NCBI GenBank assembly: GCA_001600495.1
Contig: BCKE01000035.1
Span: 79,887-124,420, forward strand
Source: Pilasporangium apinafurcum
Lineage: Eukaryota > Oomycota > Peronosporomycetes > Pythiales > Pythiaceae
Length of the DNA: 44,534 bases
Reading direction: 5' to 3'
Shown: piece by piece, positions 20,712 to 30,450 of the stretch
How the letters are laid out: the number at the start of each line of letters is the position of its first letter
Numbering within the stretch: position 1 is the stretch's first letter
Program-made: the position numbers and the translations under genes
Notes under the pieces: generated by a model
Database searches by the model: none
Told to the model about the DNA's origin: nothing
Seen by the model: only the letters and a program-made list of their open reading frames with translations

Positions 20712-22278
20712 TTACGGGTGGATGGATGGAGGTCGACGTAACTGCTCCAGCCAAATCCGCGTACGGAATACACTAAAGAGATCCCGGACAAGATTACGAA
20801 AGTCGATGCGCTGCTCCGCATGGAAGAAGAAGGTGAGCTTGCGTCGATCGAACTGGAATTCAGCGTCAACCACGTGCATTGGGAGTCTGTGTTCTTGTAC
20901 TTTCCATCGACATATTGCCACAACCTGTGCTTCATCGTCATACTAAAACACCAACACATCATAAGCATGTTTGTTTCTGCCAACAGGTGGAAGTCACCAA
21001 ACATATCATACCTTTTGGTGAAGATACATCATCTCTGGCGGCATTAATGGTCCAAGAATTCGCTGGAAACTTGCTCGGGTGAGTATTCCTTGATCTCTCA
21101 ATGATGTCCAATCTAGAAAAGATTGGACTATTTGACCAGCGTCAAGTCCTCGATCTGCCTCAACCTATAGCACAAACTGTTATAGTCATATCTCCACCAC
21201 ATGTACCAAGCGAGGCAAGAAAGCAAACATATTCTCTTACCTTGACATAATCTCCTATTGAGTATTGCGTGTCAGCTGCAACAAAGATACCACGTCGCAA
21301 TCGCTTGAACTCGACTTCATAGTACCGAACACTTTCGTTGGGTGTTTCGATGCCGTCCATAAATCTGTTTTGAAGACCGCCCGAAGGGATTGAAGCTGAA
21401 GCTTGACTTATCAGAGGAAGCGGCGGTAAATCTTGTGTTGGATGCCAAATTGATACCGAAGAGAAGGCAACATCAAGTACCAATTTATTCGCGTCTTCTG
21501 CAGAGGTGATAAAATCAGCTTCTCTTTCATTTTTCTCTGTGAAACATCTAGAGTTTGTCCGCTCAGCTGATGGTGTAGCCATTATCAGCTCTGGCCATGA
21601 TTTGCTGCCGTTTGTGAATGTTGTGCTGCTGGAATCTGTTACGACGAGAGCCATATCTGGACATACTGGTTTTCGTGATAGCTCTCTATCCTCTACGCCA
21701 TCGTGTTGCGACAGATACCTCTGGAACTTCACGGGAGCCACAGTGTCTAATCTCGGTGATGTATCTTCTTTTGGATTCTTGACATCAAAGATTCTTTGGT
21801 TGTTGTTGCCATCAGCTCTCCAATGGAAGATATTGTCATTTGTATCACCGCCGCTTAACATCGACGACAGTACCGGCAGTCGTGTATGAACGCCCATTGA
21901 CCAGCATTCAGCCATGTCTGATATCTTCAGGACACCACTAGTGAGAAATGTCTGCCAACCAGTCGTCGCAGGCTGTGTTGGTTGAAGAAGTCGGCGCTGT
22001 TCATCTTCGGAGCGGATCTTCTGGATCGCAAGTGGTCCATCCAACATGCTCTTCTTTGTCTTTGACACCAGTTCTGTGTCCTCCTTTCTCACACAACCAG
22101 TGCGTTTCGACAACTCCCGACGACCTCTTGCCAAAGTGTTTCCTAAAGTCCTTATAAATGAAGGAGACTGTCCGTAGCTACACTCAGCACAGCATCCATC
22201 ATCATCATCCCCTCCGCCTTTTCCGGGAAGAAAAAAGTATCCAAACGACACTCTAGAGCCCAAAATGCGACACATCAT
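20712..22278 (-). CDS. PSP1 C-terminal-domain protein (473 aa)
   Basis: Exons 22278-21241, 21164-21012 and 20942-20712, all joined in phase 0. The first 320 residues are low-complexity and variable, starting with a short GGGDDDDG tract and ending in an unstructured Ser-rich region. The final 150 residues form a textbook PSP1 domain: YYEVEFKRLRRGIFVAADTQ, SIGDYVKVEADRGLDAGQIV across intron 1, then EAQVVAICRWKVQEHRLPMH, VVDAEFQFDRRKLTFFFHAE and RIDFRNLVRDLFSVFRTRIW. The domain occurs in bacterial cell-fate regulator YaaT and in a yeast high-copy suppressor of DNA polymerase-alpha mutants; its molecular role is poorly known. It is divergent from the Whirly-like gene with 231 bp between starts. 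Confidence 0.88.
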
Positions 22279-22509
22279 TGCCCAAAATAAAAACGCTGAT
22301 GCATCTGTACAGTCTACGACAAAATAAACTTTTGACCATATGCGTACTTAAGAGGAAATTCGCACGACTTTGGATTTGTGCGCGTGGATGACAATGGCGC
22401 TCATGCAAATGCTTACCCGCCGTGGCACCACCGCTGCTACTGCTGTGTCACGTGCCGCTTTCTCCTGTGCGTGTATATAAGCAAAAGAAAACAAAATAGA
22501 ACAATCGCT

Positions 22510-23572
22510 ATGTGGGTGGAGCGCTGGTTTGCTGATCGTGTATGTTGGACTGCAGCGTCTTCGCGGGTGTTCCCAAGTTTCATGACCTACGGAAGTGATG
22601 CTGCGTTTCAGGTTCGTTTGATTCGCTCACACCTGCCATCACAGCGTGGGTATATCCACCAATTCTGTAACATATTCGATTTAATCTACTGCATCTGTGT
22701 GTTATGTTTACAGGTGTCGCCTGTAGCACCACAATACACAAGCACTCCCACGTACTTGAAAACCAAGCGGGTGGTAAGAAAATTTTGGCTGAATGCAACG
22801 TTCAACTTCGCTGGCAACTTGCGCAATGCAATGATTAGATTTATCTATGTATTGGTATTTGTATGGTAGGGTGCGGTGATGCTGTCGTGGGCGAAGGCGA
22901 ACAACGGCGGCTATAATTACAATAACAAAGCAGTAAGACGATTTTCTCATATTGCATTCACTTGATGCACAATCCCATTGCATTATTGAATTGACTGACT
23001 TTGATGTAGTTTTTCTCACTGAGTCCATCCGAAGTCGGCCTGGTGCTGGAGTTGTTGGATTCAAGGATCAATGAGATCTCGCTCTCGCATTCGCCTAACG
23101 TGAATGCTACCGATGAGGACAAAACCAAACGCGTGCTGGAAGTTACTCGTACCTCCACGCCTGAGGGACAACCAGCGGTTCTGTTCAAGATTGTAGGTGA
23201 GATCCAAGCGGCAGTATCATTGAATATGGGCGAAACTCGTGTTCTCAAGGTATTTATTTACGCTTGGTTTTTGTGGTTGATCCGTGTGTTCTGAGCATTT
23301 ATCGTTTTTATTGATCCACATATAATAGGAATTGTTGGCGTACTCACTCCCTCGTCTCTTCGGCTTTCATTCTGTTCTTGAGGGTCCATTGTAAGTAAAT
23401 ATTTCGGATAGTACTATATTCCTATGATAGGTGATCAATTGACACTTCCGTTGATATACACTGAAGAAACGTCGATGGCCCTGGCTCAAGTGGAAATAGC
23501 AACGGCCGAAGTGCCATCAGTGGTGGGAATCGCAGTAATAATGCCAAGCCAGCCGCAGAATGGCCATTTTAA
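22510..23572 (+). CDS. Whirly/MRP-like single-stranded DNA-binding protein, probably mitochondrial (210 aa)
   Basis: Six phase-consistent exons: 22510-22611, 22714-22773, 22870-22932, 23010-23249, 23329-23390 and 23467-23572. The N-terminus (MWVERWFADRVCWTAASSRV) is Arg-containing, acid-poor and aromatic, fitting a mitochondrial presequence. The body follows the Whirly layout: an opening strand (RVGAVMLSWAKA), KAFFSLSPSEVGLVLELLDS as helix, DKTKRVLEVTRTS, GQPAVLFKIVG, then VSLNMGETRVLKELLAYSLP and RLFGF. Plant Whirly proteins carry FALSPTEVG and a terminal LPHI-GW at equivalent points. The tail is Gly/Ser/Asn rich and ends AAEWPF, an acidic-aromatic C-terminus reminiscent of ssDNA-binding proteins. 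Expected role: organellar DNA maintenance or RNA handling. Family assignment is by eye. A GTGAGA donor inside exon 4 offers an alternative splice form. Confidence 0.7.
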
Positions 23573-23928
23573 ATAACAATTACCGAGGATTAGATGCAAG
23601 AGTTGTTGTGTTTTTTGCTCCATTACAATCAAGTGAGTGCATGATATCGGTGAGAGGGCTTTACAACAGACGAATACAAATGATCTCATTGGTATTTTTC
23701 ATCATATTTGTATTGGGATAAACATCGTCGAGCAACTCTAGCACAAGTGGTGTTTTTGTTGAGTTCTTGTCTACATCTTCCATTTGACACGACTTTATTT
23801 GTAGATAGCATGTCAAACTGCAAGTGGAATGCTACTTGGTGCTATTCCTGGAAAAGGTTGAGCCGTTTCTTTATCATGTCGTCCTGTCCAACGGCATCAA
23901 CATATCGTACAGTCATTGAGAAACCCAA

Positions 23929-25627
23929 ATGCATGGTGCTGTGATCATAGACAGGCAGACCGGCGGACTGCACTATACCAAATCCTTCACACAAGAGTTT
24001 GACAACCGATACCCACGGAGTGAGCGACTCAACCTCTGCGCGCTGATTTTTGCGCTTCAAAACTTCGCAGGTGCCGCCTTTTCCTTTTGTTAGTCACATG
24101 GTTCAACCATGTGACTAATCCTCATCATTCCATTTAGACACCAGTATTTGCACTACTGCGAGCTCCAGACACTCTAAAGCCAATGACGAAGTAGCTAGTA
24201 TCACTATGTTCGCCACTCCACTAGAGCGAATCGTCATGGCTCTCACACCATCCAAAAAAATACTAGTGGTATGAACAGTCTTTATAGAATATCTTAGTTG
24301 TGCTTAATGCTGCGCTATTGAGTTCACTTGTGTGATTGGTTGAATATTTTGTTCTGGCATGCAGGCATTGTTCACTTCGCCATCACTTGACGCCACAGTA
24401 GCCAAGTAAGAGAGAATACCCACTTCATCGCTGGCGCAGAGCTGTGTTCGCAATCTCATCTCGATCCCTCCCAATGCCTGATTTGTTGAGATCGCTGGTG
24501 CGTCGTCTAGCGTACAATTACGAGTGTAGTGATAGCGTCGAGAGTCGTACCACTGCAGCGCTGAATCAAAAGGTATGCATGGTGTTATTTGCTATAGAAT
24601 GTATAACCAAGGCATAATGTTTGGTCGAATGTAGCCACGCTTATTTAGAGATGTATTCGTTCGAGCCATTGAAGAGGAGATAGACCATCTCTTGTCAGAG
24701 CTCGCCCAATCCTTCCTTCCTGCTGACACCAGCGGTTCAAGTGTGCGTGGAACTTCATGTATATCTTCCCCCTTTCTCATGTTTTACTATTCCGATGAAA
24801 TCAGCGATAAACTCATAGACGAAGACGAATCCAGTAGCAGTGACGATGAGAAATCCACCTTTGAACTCCGAGCCGCAGATGTTACAGCCTCCAACCCACC
24901 GTTGGCTAGCACACTATTTACCACAAATCGATGCAAATTGAATGGGCAACCACAGCAGCAGTCACCACGACGTCCATTTATACTTGGATACAATTTGCCC
25001 ACAAAAACACTTAAGAGTGTCTATTCATCAGCACGAACATTCATGTCGGATCGATACACTCCGAAGCACTCAATCGACTGTAATCAACGCAACCAGGCAA
25101 AGAACAAGAAAAAAAGCAAGAAGAATGCGGTAGTAGCGTATTCTGTACCGAAAATCTTTCAACGTGTAACGCAAATATGTGGTAGCACGAGGGATAGAAG
25201 TATCGGAAAGGAAGCCTCCGCCGATACAAGGTGCAATGCCGAATCTATTCTCCACACGATTATCCCGTTTGTAAAAGCGTGGGTTCCACTATTTTATTCG
25301 GCAAAAAGCGTGAAGATCAAGCACATTCGTCGACGACATCGTGCTCAACTGAAGTTTATGCATTGGAAGAATTTCCATTTGCCAACTCCAAAGCCGCGGC
25401 AACAATATTCTGGAGAAGTTATTACAACTGATCAGCAGAAATGTGTGGACTTATTCGCGTGGAAGCGAGACAAATGTCTGCTTTTTTACCCAGTCGAGTA
25501 TTCGGAAAATAACTCACTAAACCAAGATAGAAACGCAAATCAGGAGCAGATATCAACAAAGGCAATAGCCGCAGCCTTTGATACCGCGGAGCTACTCGTG
25601 CATGCCATCCTTACAGCACAAATTTAA
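23929..25627 (+). CDS. Longin-like protein with basic C-terminal extension (479 aa)
   Basis: Five phase-consistent exons: 23929-24070, 24138-24268, 24365-24405, 24440-24572 and 24635-25627. The N-terminal 110 residues resemble a longin/trafficking fold: MHGAVIIDRQTGGLHYTKSF, RSERLNLCALIFALQNFA, ITMFATPLERIVMALTPSKK, then ILVALFTSPS. A helical stretch (PRLFRDVFVRAIEEEIDHLL) follows. The remaining 300 residues are Ser- and Lys-rich with NKKKSKKN and IKHIRRRHR basic patches and no known domain. Longin modules occur in SNAREs, TRAPP, AP subunits and Mon1-Ccz1 family proteins, so a membrane-traffic role is a reasonable but weak inference. The intron at 24406-24439 would be only 34 bp. Confidence 0.6.
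24090..24118. repeat. Perfect 14-bp inverted repeat in intron 1 of the longin-like gene
   Basis: TTAGTCACATGGTT is followed by a single C and then AACCATGTGACTAA, a near-perfect 29-bp palindrome just upstream of the intron acceptor at 24137. In RNA it would form a stem of up to 13-14 bp next to the branch/acceptor region. Confidence 0.85.
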
Positions 25628-26639
25628 GCAACAACCCATACATGACGAGTTAATTGGAGGATGCAACGATCATCCATCCACGGCTGACCAGTGTGGCTGC
25701 CACAATATATGTTTTTCGTTCAAGTTTTGCGTAAGCAATCCAATAACGTGTCTATGCAATTGTGATTGTAAAAGGATCATACTCAACTCATCAGGCATGC
25801 CCCCACTCCTTATGCACCTATCCAGCCCATTCGTTCGGCTTGCCTAGAATGCTCTCCCAAAATCAATCAAAATGTATCCGTTTTGAAATGGGTTCAACAC
25901 CGACGCTTGATCAACACCAACAGTCTCTGGGATGGTAATTCCTCTAAATAATGTGTATGAGGCCGTAGATCGACCAGTTTTGTTTGCTCATATGCCTAGT
26001 GTGCCTTGCGGAACCATATTTACGCACTGCTGTAAAGATGCAGTGTTTATCGGTTTCATGGCAGATACAAATTGCATTAAACGGCCAATACATCGAGTTT
26101 TGGCCGCTAACGCCTTATTCACACATTTCCCTCATTTTCAGTTCAACTTACCACATTAGGTCAACGTGCACTTGGGTTCGAGGTATGCGGTCCACTTTGC
26201 AGTCGAGGTAGTAACTAATGAACTGGGATTGACACAGTCACATTCTGTATCAATCAACTAACTATTCGCTATCCTTGCTATCGAATTTCCTATCCTAACT
26301 TGATGCTTCACTCCAGCAAGGCGATGCATATTCAATGCGTTTCGACCGCCAATACTGTATCTACTATGCTTCTTGGTACTACTTTTTTTTCTGGTCCGAA
26401 AAACTGCTACTTGAATATCTTTTTTCTTTTTTGCATTTGCGGCCATACACCAGCAAAACGTTGACCAGAACGATGTCCATAGACTGTGATCTTGTGTCAC
26501 TAATTGATCACTCCACTTCGTGGAAATAGCAGCACACAAATAATAGTTTTTCTTGGCTGCCAGTTAATAATCGCAATCATGATGCTGCTTAGTGAGATTC
26601 ACACCACGCAGCGCGGTACCACCGAGAGTTGTAAATTTA
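25628..26639. other. About 1 kb without a supportable gene
   Basis: Short open frames occur on both strands, but none shows a coherent domain or splice structure. A minus-strand stretch near 25855-26020 has protein-like wording in two frames separated by stops and may be an old pseudogene. Confidence 0.5.
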
Positions 26640-27488
26640 TCACACGATCGCGTGGAACTTTACTTCATCACTGTCATAATGCACAGTCGCGCGTTCGTTT
26701 CGCAAATATTCCATGATTCGGATGTGCCCTGCTTTCGCAGCAAGGAACGCCGCTGTTCGTCCATTCACATCCTGCAGCTCTACGTCGATCGCTCCTTTCG
26801 TGACAAGGAGCTTTACAATTGGCCAGCTGCCGATTTGAGCTGCCAGATGCAATGCTGTCCGGCCGTAAAAGTCCTGTTGACTGACCGCCGCACCACATTT
26901 CTTGACGAGAAACGTTGCAATGTCAACATCGCCCATTCCTGCTGCAATGTGCAGCGCTGTGCCGCCACGGTTCGTCAGTGGACGATTCACTTGTGCACGG
27001 CATTTCTTGACCAAATATGTGACGATAGAGTAATGGCCCTCGAGTGTCGCGAAATGCAGGGCTGTCCATCCGTCTCGGTCTTGTAGATTTACATCAGCAG
27101 TTTCAATGACACTCGGTTTCTTGTTTTTCTTCTTCTTAGTGAGTAAGAGTTTGACTATTTCCATGTGACCAAGTTTGGCGGCCAAATGGAGTGGTGTGCG
27201 GCCACAGAAATCATGTGGATCTACACATGCACCTTTTTTAATCAAAAACTTGGCCACGTCCGCATTCCCTTCTTGCACGGCCAAGTGGAGTGGTGTGCGG
27301 TCGTCGTCGTCCGTCGAGTCCACAGCCGCGCGATTCGCTACGAGAAACTGAACTCTGGCCAAATCACCTTCAAGTGCGGCCCAATGGAGCATCGTGCGTC
27401 CGTCATGGTCGCGGTGGTCAATATATCCACTCGAGATCAACCGCCACAGTGCAGGGTCTCCTTTGTATTTACTCGATCGCACACCCAT
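26640..27488 (-). CDS. Ankyrin-repeat protein with potential N-myristoylation site (282 aa)
   Basis: Intact single-exon ORF with about seven ankyrin repeats over residues 30-265 (TMLHWAALEGDLARVQFLVA, TPLHLAAKLGHMEIVKLLLT, TALHFATLEGHYSIVTYLVK, TALHIAAGMGDVDIATFLVK). A lysine insert (TKKKKNKK) lies between repeats three and four. The N-terminus MGVRSSKYKG fits the N-myristoyltransferase pattern (Gly2, Ser6, basic residues after), so membrane tethering is plausible. It is less similar to the two ANK genes at the left end of the window than those are to each other. There is no effector domain. Confidence 0.85.
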   Translation of the reverse strand: MGVRSSKYKGDPALWRLISSGYIDHRDHDGRTMLHWAALEGDLARVQFLVANRAAVDSTDDDDRTPLHLAVQEGNADVAKFLIKKGACVDPHDFCGRTPLHLAAKLGHMEIVKLLLTKKKKNKKPSVIETADVNLQDRDGWTALHFATLEGHYSIVTYLVKKCRAQVNRPLTNRGGTALHIAAGMGDVDIATFLVKKCGAAVSQQDFYGRTALHLAAQIGSWPIVKLLVTKGAIDVELQDVNGRTAAFLAAKAGHIRIMEYLRNERATVHYDSDEVKFHAIV

Positions 27489-28603
27489 CGTTTCCTGGAT
27501 GCCGTGTCTTCAAGCGCGCAAATTGTCAAATGCTATTCTCATTTCCTTGTAGTGTCCTTTTATTTGTTTCCCTCTCATCCTCCCTCTCTCACTGTCTCCC
27601 TGTAGAGCCTTTCCATTTCGACTAAAAACGTGTATGTACGTCTGATGGGGTAATTACTGACGTAGTGGGTGCTTTTCTTTGTTCGCGCAGTCGCTCCACA
27701 CCTCAGTTCCACACGAATTTTTTTTATCGTCGTAGTCGTACTTAATCGAAAAACCAAGAAAACTGCTCGTGAGATGGGCACGTAGAGCTCAACTGCGTTT
27801 CTCCTTTTTCGCTGGAGAAAGGATGAGATGCTGGCGCATGAACAGCCACGCAAGAAGAAAGAGATACGGAACCACAACGTTGAAGGTGTTTGAGTATCCA
27901 TTCGACACACCCATGCTGGCATCAAAAGTCCATTGTTTTTTTCTCGCACGTTTGCAAATCACATCAACGAGCTACAAGAGTGCGTGCTTGCATTGCCTTT
28001 GGTGTATTTCTAGGAATGTAGTTGGTTGAACTGCAAATCGTCGAGTGCGACAACAACAATAACAAAAAAGTTTGGGTGTCAATTGCGAGCGAACCCATAA
28101 TTACACACATGTATATATCAAATGCACAGTCGCTTCTTGAGAAAGTAGGAATGCGGCACCCTTCAACATATCCACAGCTTTTTTTTTCACACGACCAACC
28201 ACCTCTTCAATGTGACTCCCCATCTGCAAACACGGAGCAGTTTCATGGATCAGCTAGCATTTCAACGACGAAAGGATTCCTTCCGCGCATTTTCTTGCTT
28301 GTTTTGACCGTACATAAGTTCATCATTTAAGCAATATAAGATTTCTAGATGCTATGATTTTACTTGGGGTGCTGTAATTTGTACTAGCTTGCTAGTGTGG
28401 AGAACGGCCTACGCTTTGATTGTTTGGAAGAAACTCAAAGTAAGCAAACAATGATCATTCCTGAGTTACTAAATGGTGCCTCATATGATCTTTTTTCAAT
28501 ATTTAGCAAATGCTGGATATTATGCTCTGACGCGAAAGGTCAACATGATTTCCTGATGTGGACCACTGCATATTTAGATACGAAATAGTGTTATTTACTA
28601 GCA
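27489..28603. other. About 1.1 kb without a supportable gene
   Basis: Open frames on the plus strand (27769-28029, 28022-28330) lack recognisable domains or clear splice sites. A T-rich/A-rich tract near 27718-27727 and the ANK gene promoter are the only evident features. Confidence 0.5.
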
Positions 28604-28669
28604 CTAACCTTTATCCCCCAGGTGTTCTCTGCGACGCGTGGTACAGAACACCTGGGGAAACTAGTTACA
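28604..28669. repeat. Perfect fold-back hairpin at the Fanzor 3' side of copy D
   Basis: CCCCAGGTGTTCT (from about 28616) pairs with AGAACACCTGGGG, a 13-bp stem with a 16-nt loop, bounded outside by CTAACCTTTAT and AAACTAGTTA. It occupies the same place as the 3305-3363 hairpin of copy C, but the stem sequence differs. Confidence 0.75.
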
Positions 28670-28737
28670 CTCATCCGTTTCCGGAATCATAGCAGTGAGG
28701 TCGTTTATCACCTCAGTTTTTCATTTCGAGTACCAAT

Positions 28738-29715
28738 TCATCTTTTACCCCTCGTGAACGCCTCGAATCTCCTCTTTTTCTTCACTTGGTCGACGAATAA
28801 CCTCAAAATGTTTATTGCGGCGTTAATGTCACGGTCTCACAATGTGCGATGGCATTCACTATTTTTGCAGTGTCGCACACCATAAAGACCGTCACCGACA
28901 ACTTTTCCGTCAAGGACGAACCCCTTCATCTTCTTGTGACAAGCACAACACAGCTTGGTCGTCCTGAACTCGTCCACATCAACAACACGATACCTGGAAT
29001 AAATTTTCTTCCGTAAGGTCGTTGTGGGAATAGCAATATTGCCTTTAGCTGAGCTTGTGAAACTTGCGTTTCCATACGCGAGCATCTGGCTGAATAAGCT
29101 ATACTGAGTTTGGGTGCTTGCACGGATCAGCAGTGAAACAGCACTCTTGATTATCTTGTCTTGATGCTTTTCAAAATAGTCACTGTTGTGGAGACGTATC
29201 TACAGGCGCATCCACTTACACAACCGGAAGTAGAACGTCAATCGGTTGCTGACTTGAAAATTCTGCCTTGCATGTTGAGCGATCATAACCAACATCTGAG
29301 CCGTGTGGAGTCTTCGTTCTGTCAGTTCATAATCCGAAGGGTGCTGGGCCATGTAAATATTCCGACTGGTCTTCAAGTCAGAATGGACCTCTCCGCTGCC
29401 GGTCAAGTTGGCTATTGCAGATGAGCATCNATTGAAAAAGNTATTATCCAATGNAGNNAGTTCTTCGCCANCTTCCAATAANCGCAGAACATGGACGGAT
29501 GCCAGCATAGATGCCTCACATGATACTCTTGAACAAACTCGCACAGCCTCATCAATCTTTTCCGCCATTCTTTTGTCTTTGCAAAACTTTCGCCACCCAG
29601 TCTTCACAGTGATGTATACGCTTTGCTTTTGTCGAACTTTCCGTTCCGCAAAATCTGGGCGGGCTCTCCGCTTTTTAGTGGTCTTCTCTTCAATACTGTT
29701 ACTCGTTGATGCCAT
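28738..29715 (-). pseudogene. Fanzor (TnpB-like RNA-guided nuclease) pseudogene, lineage 2, copy D
   Basis: One minus-strand frame from ATG at 29715 to TGA at 28738-28740, with a TAG at 29200-29202 (the same codon as in copy C) and a TGA at 28837-28839. The latter replaces the Trp codon just before DRDINAAIN in copy C, cutting off the RuvC-III motif. N-terminal basic region, AYGNASFTSSAKGN, VDEFRTTKLCCACHKKM and RHCKNSECH are all retained. Seven N bases (29430-29482) have exactly the spacing seen in copy C. As an ordinary gene it is dead. Confidence 0.75.
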
Positions 29716-30165
29716 TTTATCACAACATTAAAGAACAAGGACGCCTCGTAGTTGGTTTGATTTTTTCGGTGCCTTTGATTATGCTGTTTCTCAAAGCTGC
29801 GGTTCTTTCTATCTTGGCAAATGGTGTTGAAGCAACACTCAATTGACGGGTGCTAGGACGTGAGGTGGTAAATACTTCAATTCAATACGCTTCGCTATTG
29901 AGAAGCCGGAAACGGTTTATTCAAGAGACGCCACCGAAACGAGAAACTCTCAAACTCCTGAGAAGTACCTTGTGGTGTATACTTGATTTTTCTAACTCCA
30001 TATATCTTAACCTTTTTCCTCACCCAAGGTGTATAATTTCATTTTTCTGGAAACGCGATTGATCGTCAACATAGCCTTTCAAGATGATCGCGCACGCAGC
30101 AAGAGCCACCAAGGAGTCTCTCCATCCAATGAATCCTAAAGTCCACTCTCAAGGCAATCTTAGTT

Positions 30166-30226
30166 TTAATCTTTATTCCCCACATCATTTGTACAACACG
30201 TTGCACAAGTGGGGAATAAAGGCTAA
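30166..30226. repeat. Fold-back palindrome of the same end family
   Basis: TTTATTCCCCAC pairs with GTGGGGAATAAA around a loop of about 25 nt, bounded by TTAATC and GGCTAA. It resembles the left ends of copies C and D (ATCTTTATTCCCCACATCAT versus ACCTTTATTCTCCACATCAT) but has no Fanzor flank attached. It is either the far end of copy D or a solo miniature element. Confidence 0.65.
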
Positions 30227-30450
30227 AAAAGTGCTTTTATTATCTTAAATAGTATCACTTAGACGCAATGGTCGTGGGTCATGAACACTTGCAATCGTTG
30301 ATCAATCGACAATGACAACGACATGATCGCCAACATGAACAGAAACGTAATAAAAACAATTGCAAAACGATCCATTTGGTGTCCAGTGGCCTGTATCTAC
30401 TCACACATTTTTATTGCTTTTTTGTTTCGTTGGTCGCTCTCGCTCTCTTT

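Larger units (their letters stand above)
28604..30226 (-). mobile_element. Fanzor-bearing element, lineage 2, copy D
   Basis: The interior from about 28660 to 29910 is nearly identical to 3360-4590 of copy C. The left end CTAACCTTTATCCCCC (28604) and an inverted partner GGGGAATAAAGGCTAA (ending 30226) match the terminal pattern of copy C, so the element could span 1.6 kb, with an insertion or replaced segment at 29910-30165. Another end-like sequence, TTAACCTTTTTCCTC at 30007, lies in direct orientation, so the right boundary is ambiguous. No transposase is encoded. Confidence 0.45.

Noticed and set aside
20722-21140. A plus-strand small gene with apparent splice sites (acceptor at 20985, donor at 21086, stop near 21128).
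   Set aside because: The minus strand of the same region encodes the PSP1 domain in three phase-0 exons with a strongly conserved signature, so the plus-strand frames are shadows.
25840-26150. Kinase-like wording on the minus strand (GYILIDFGRAF and WSIYGLIHII), recalling Bub1/haspin-type kinases.
   Set aside because: The two segments occur in the wrong order for a kinase domain, in different frames and with stops; chance resemblance cannot be excluded.
27769-28330. Two plus-strand open frames, one with a basic N-terminus.
   Set aside because: No domain, no convincing splice sites and no plausible continuation; composition is like translated non-coding DNA.
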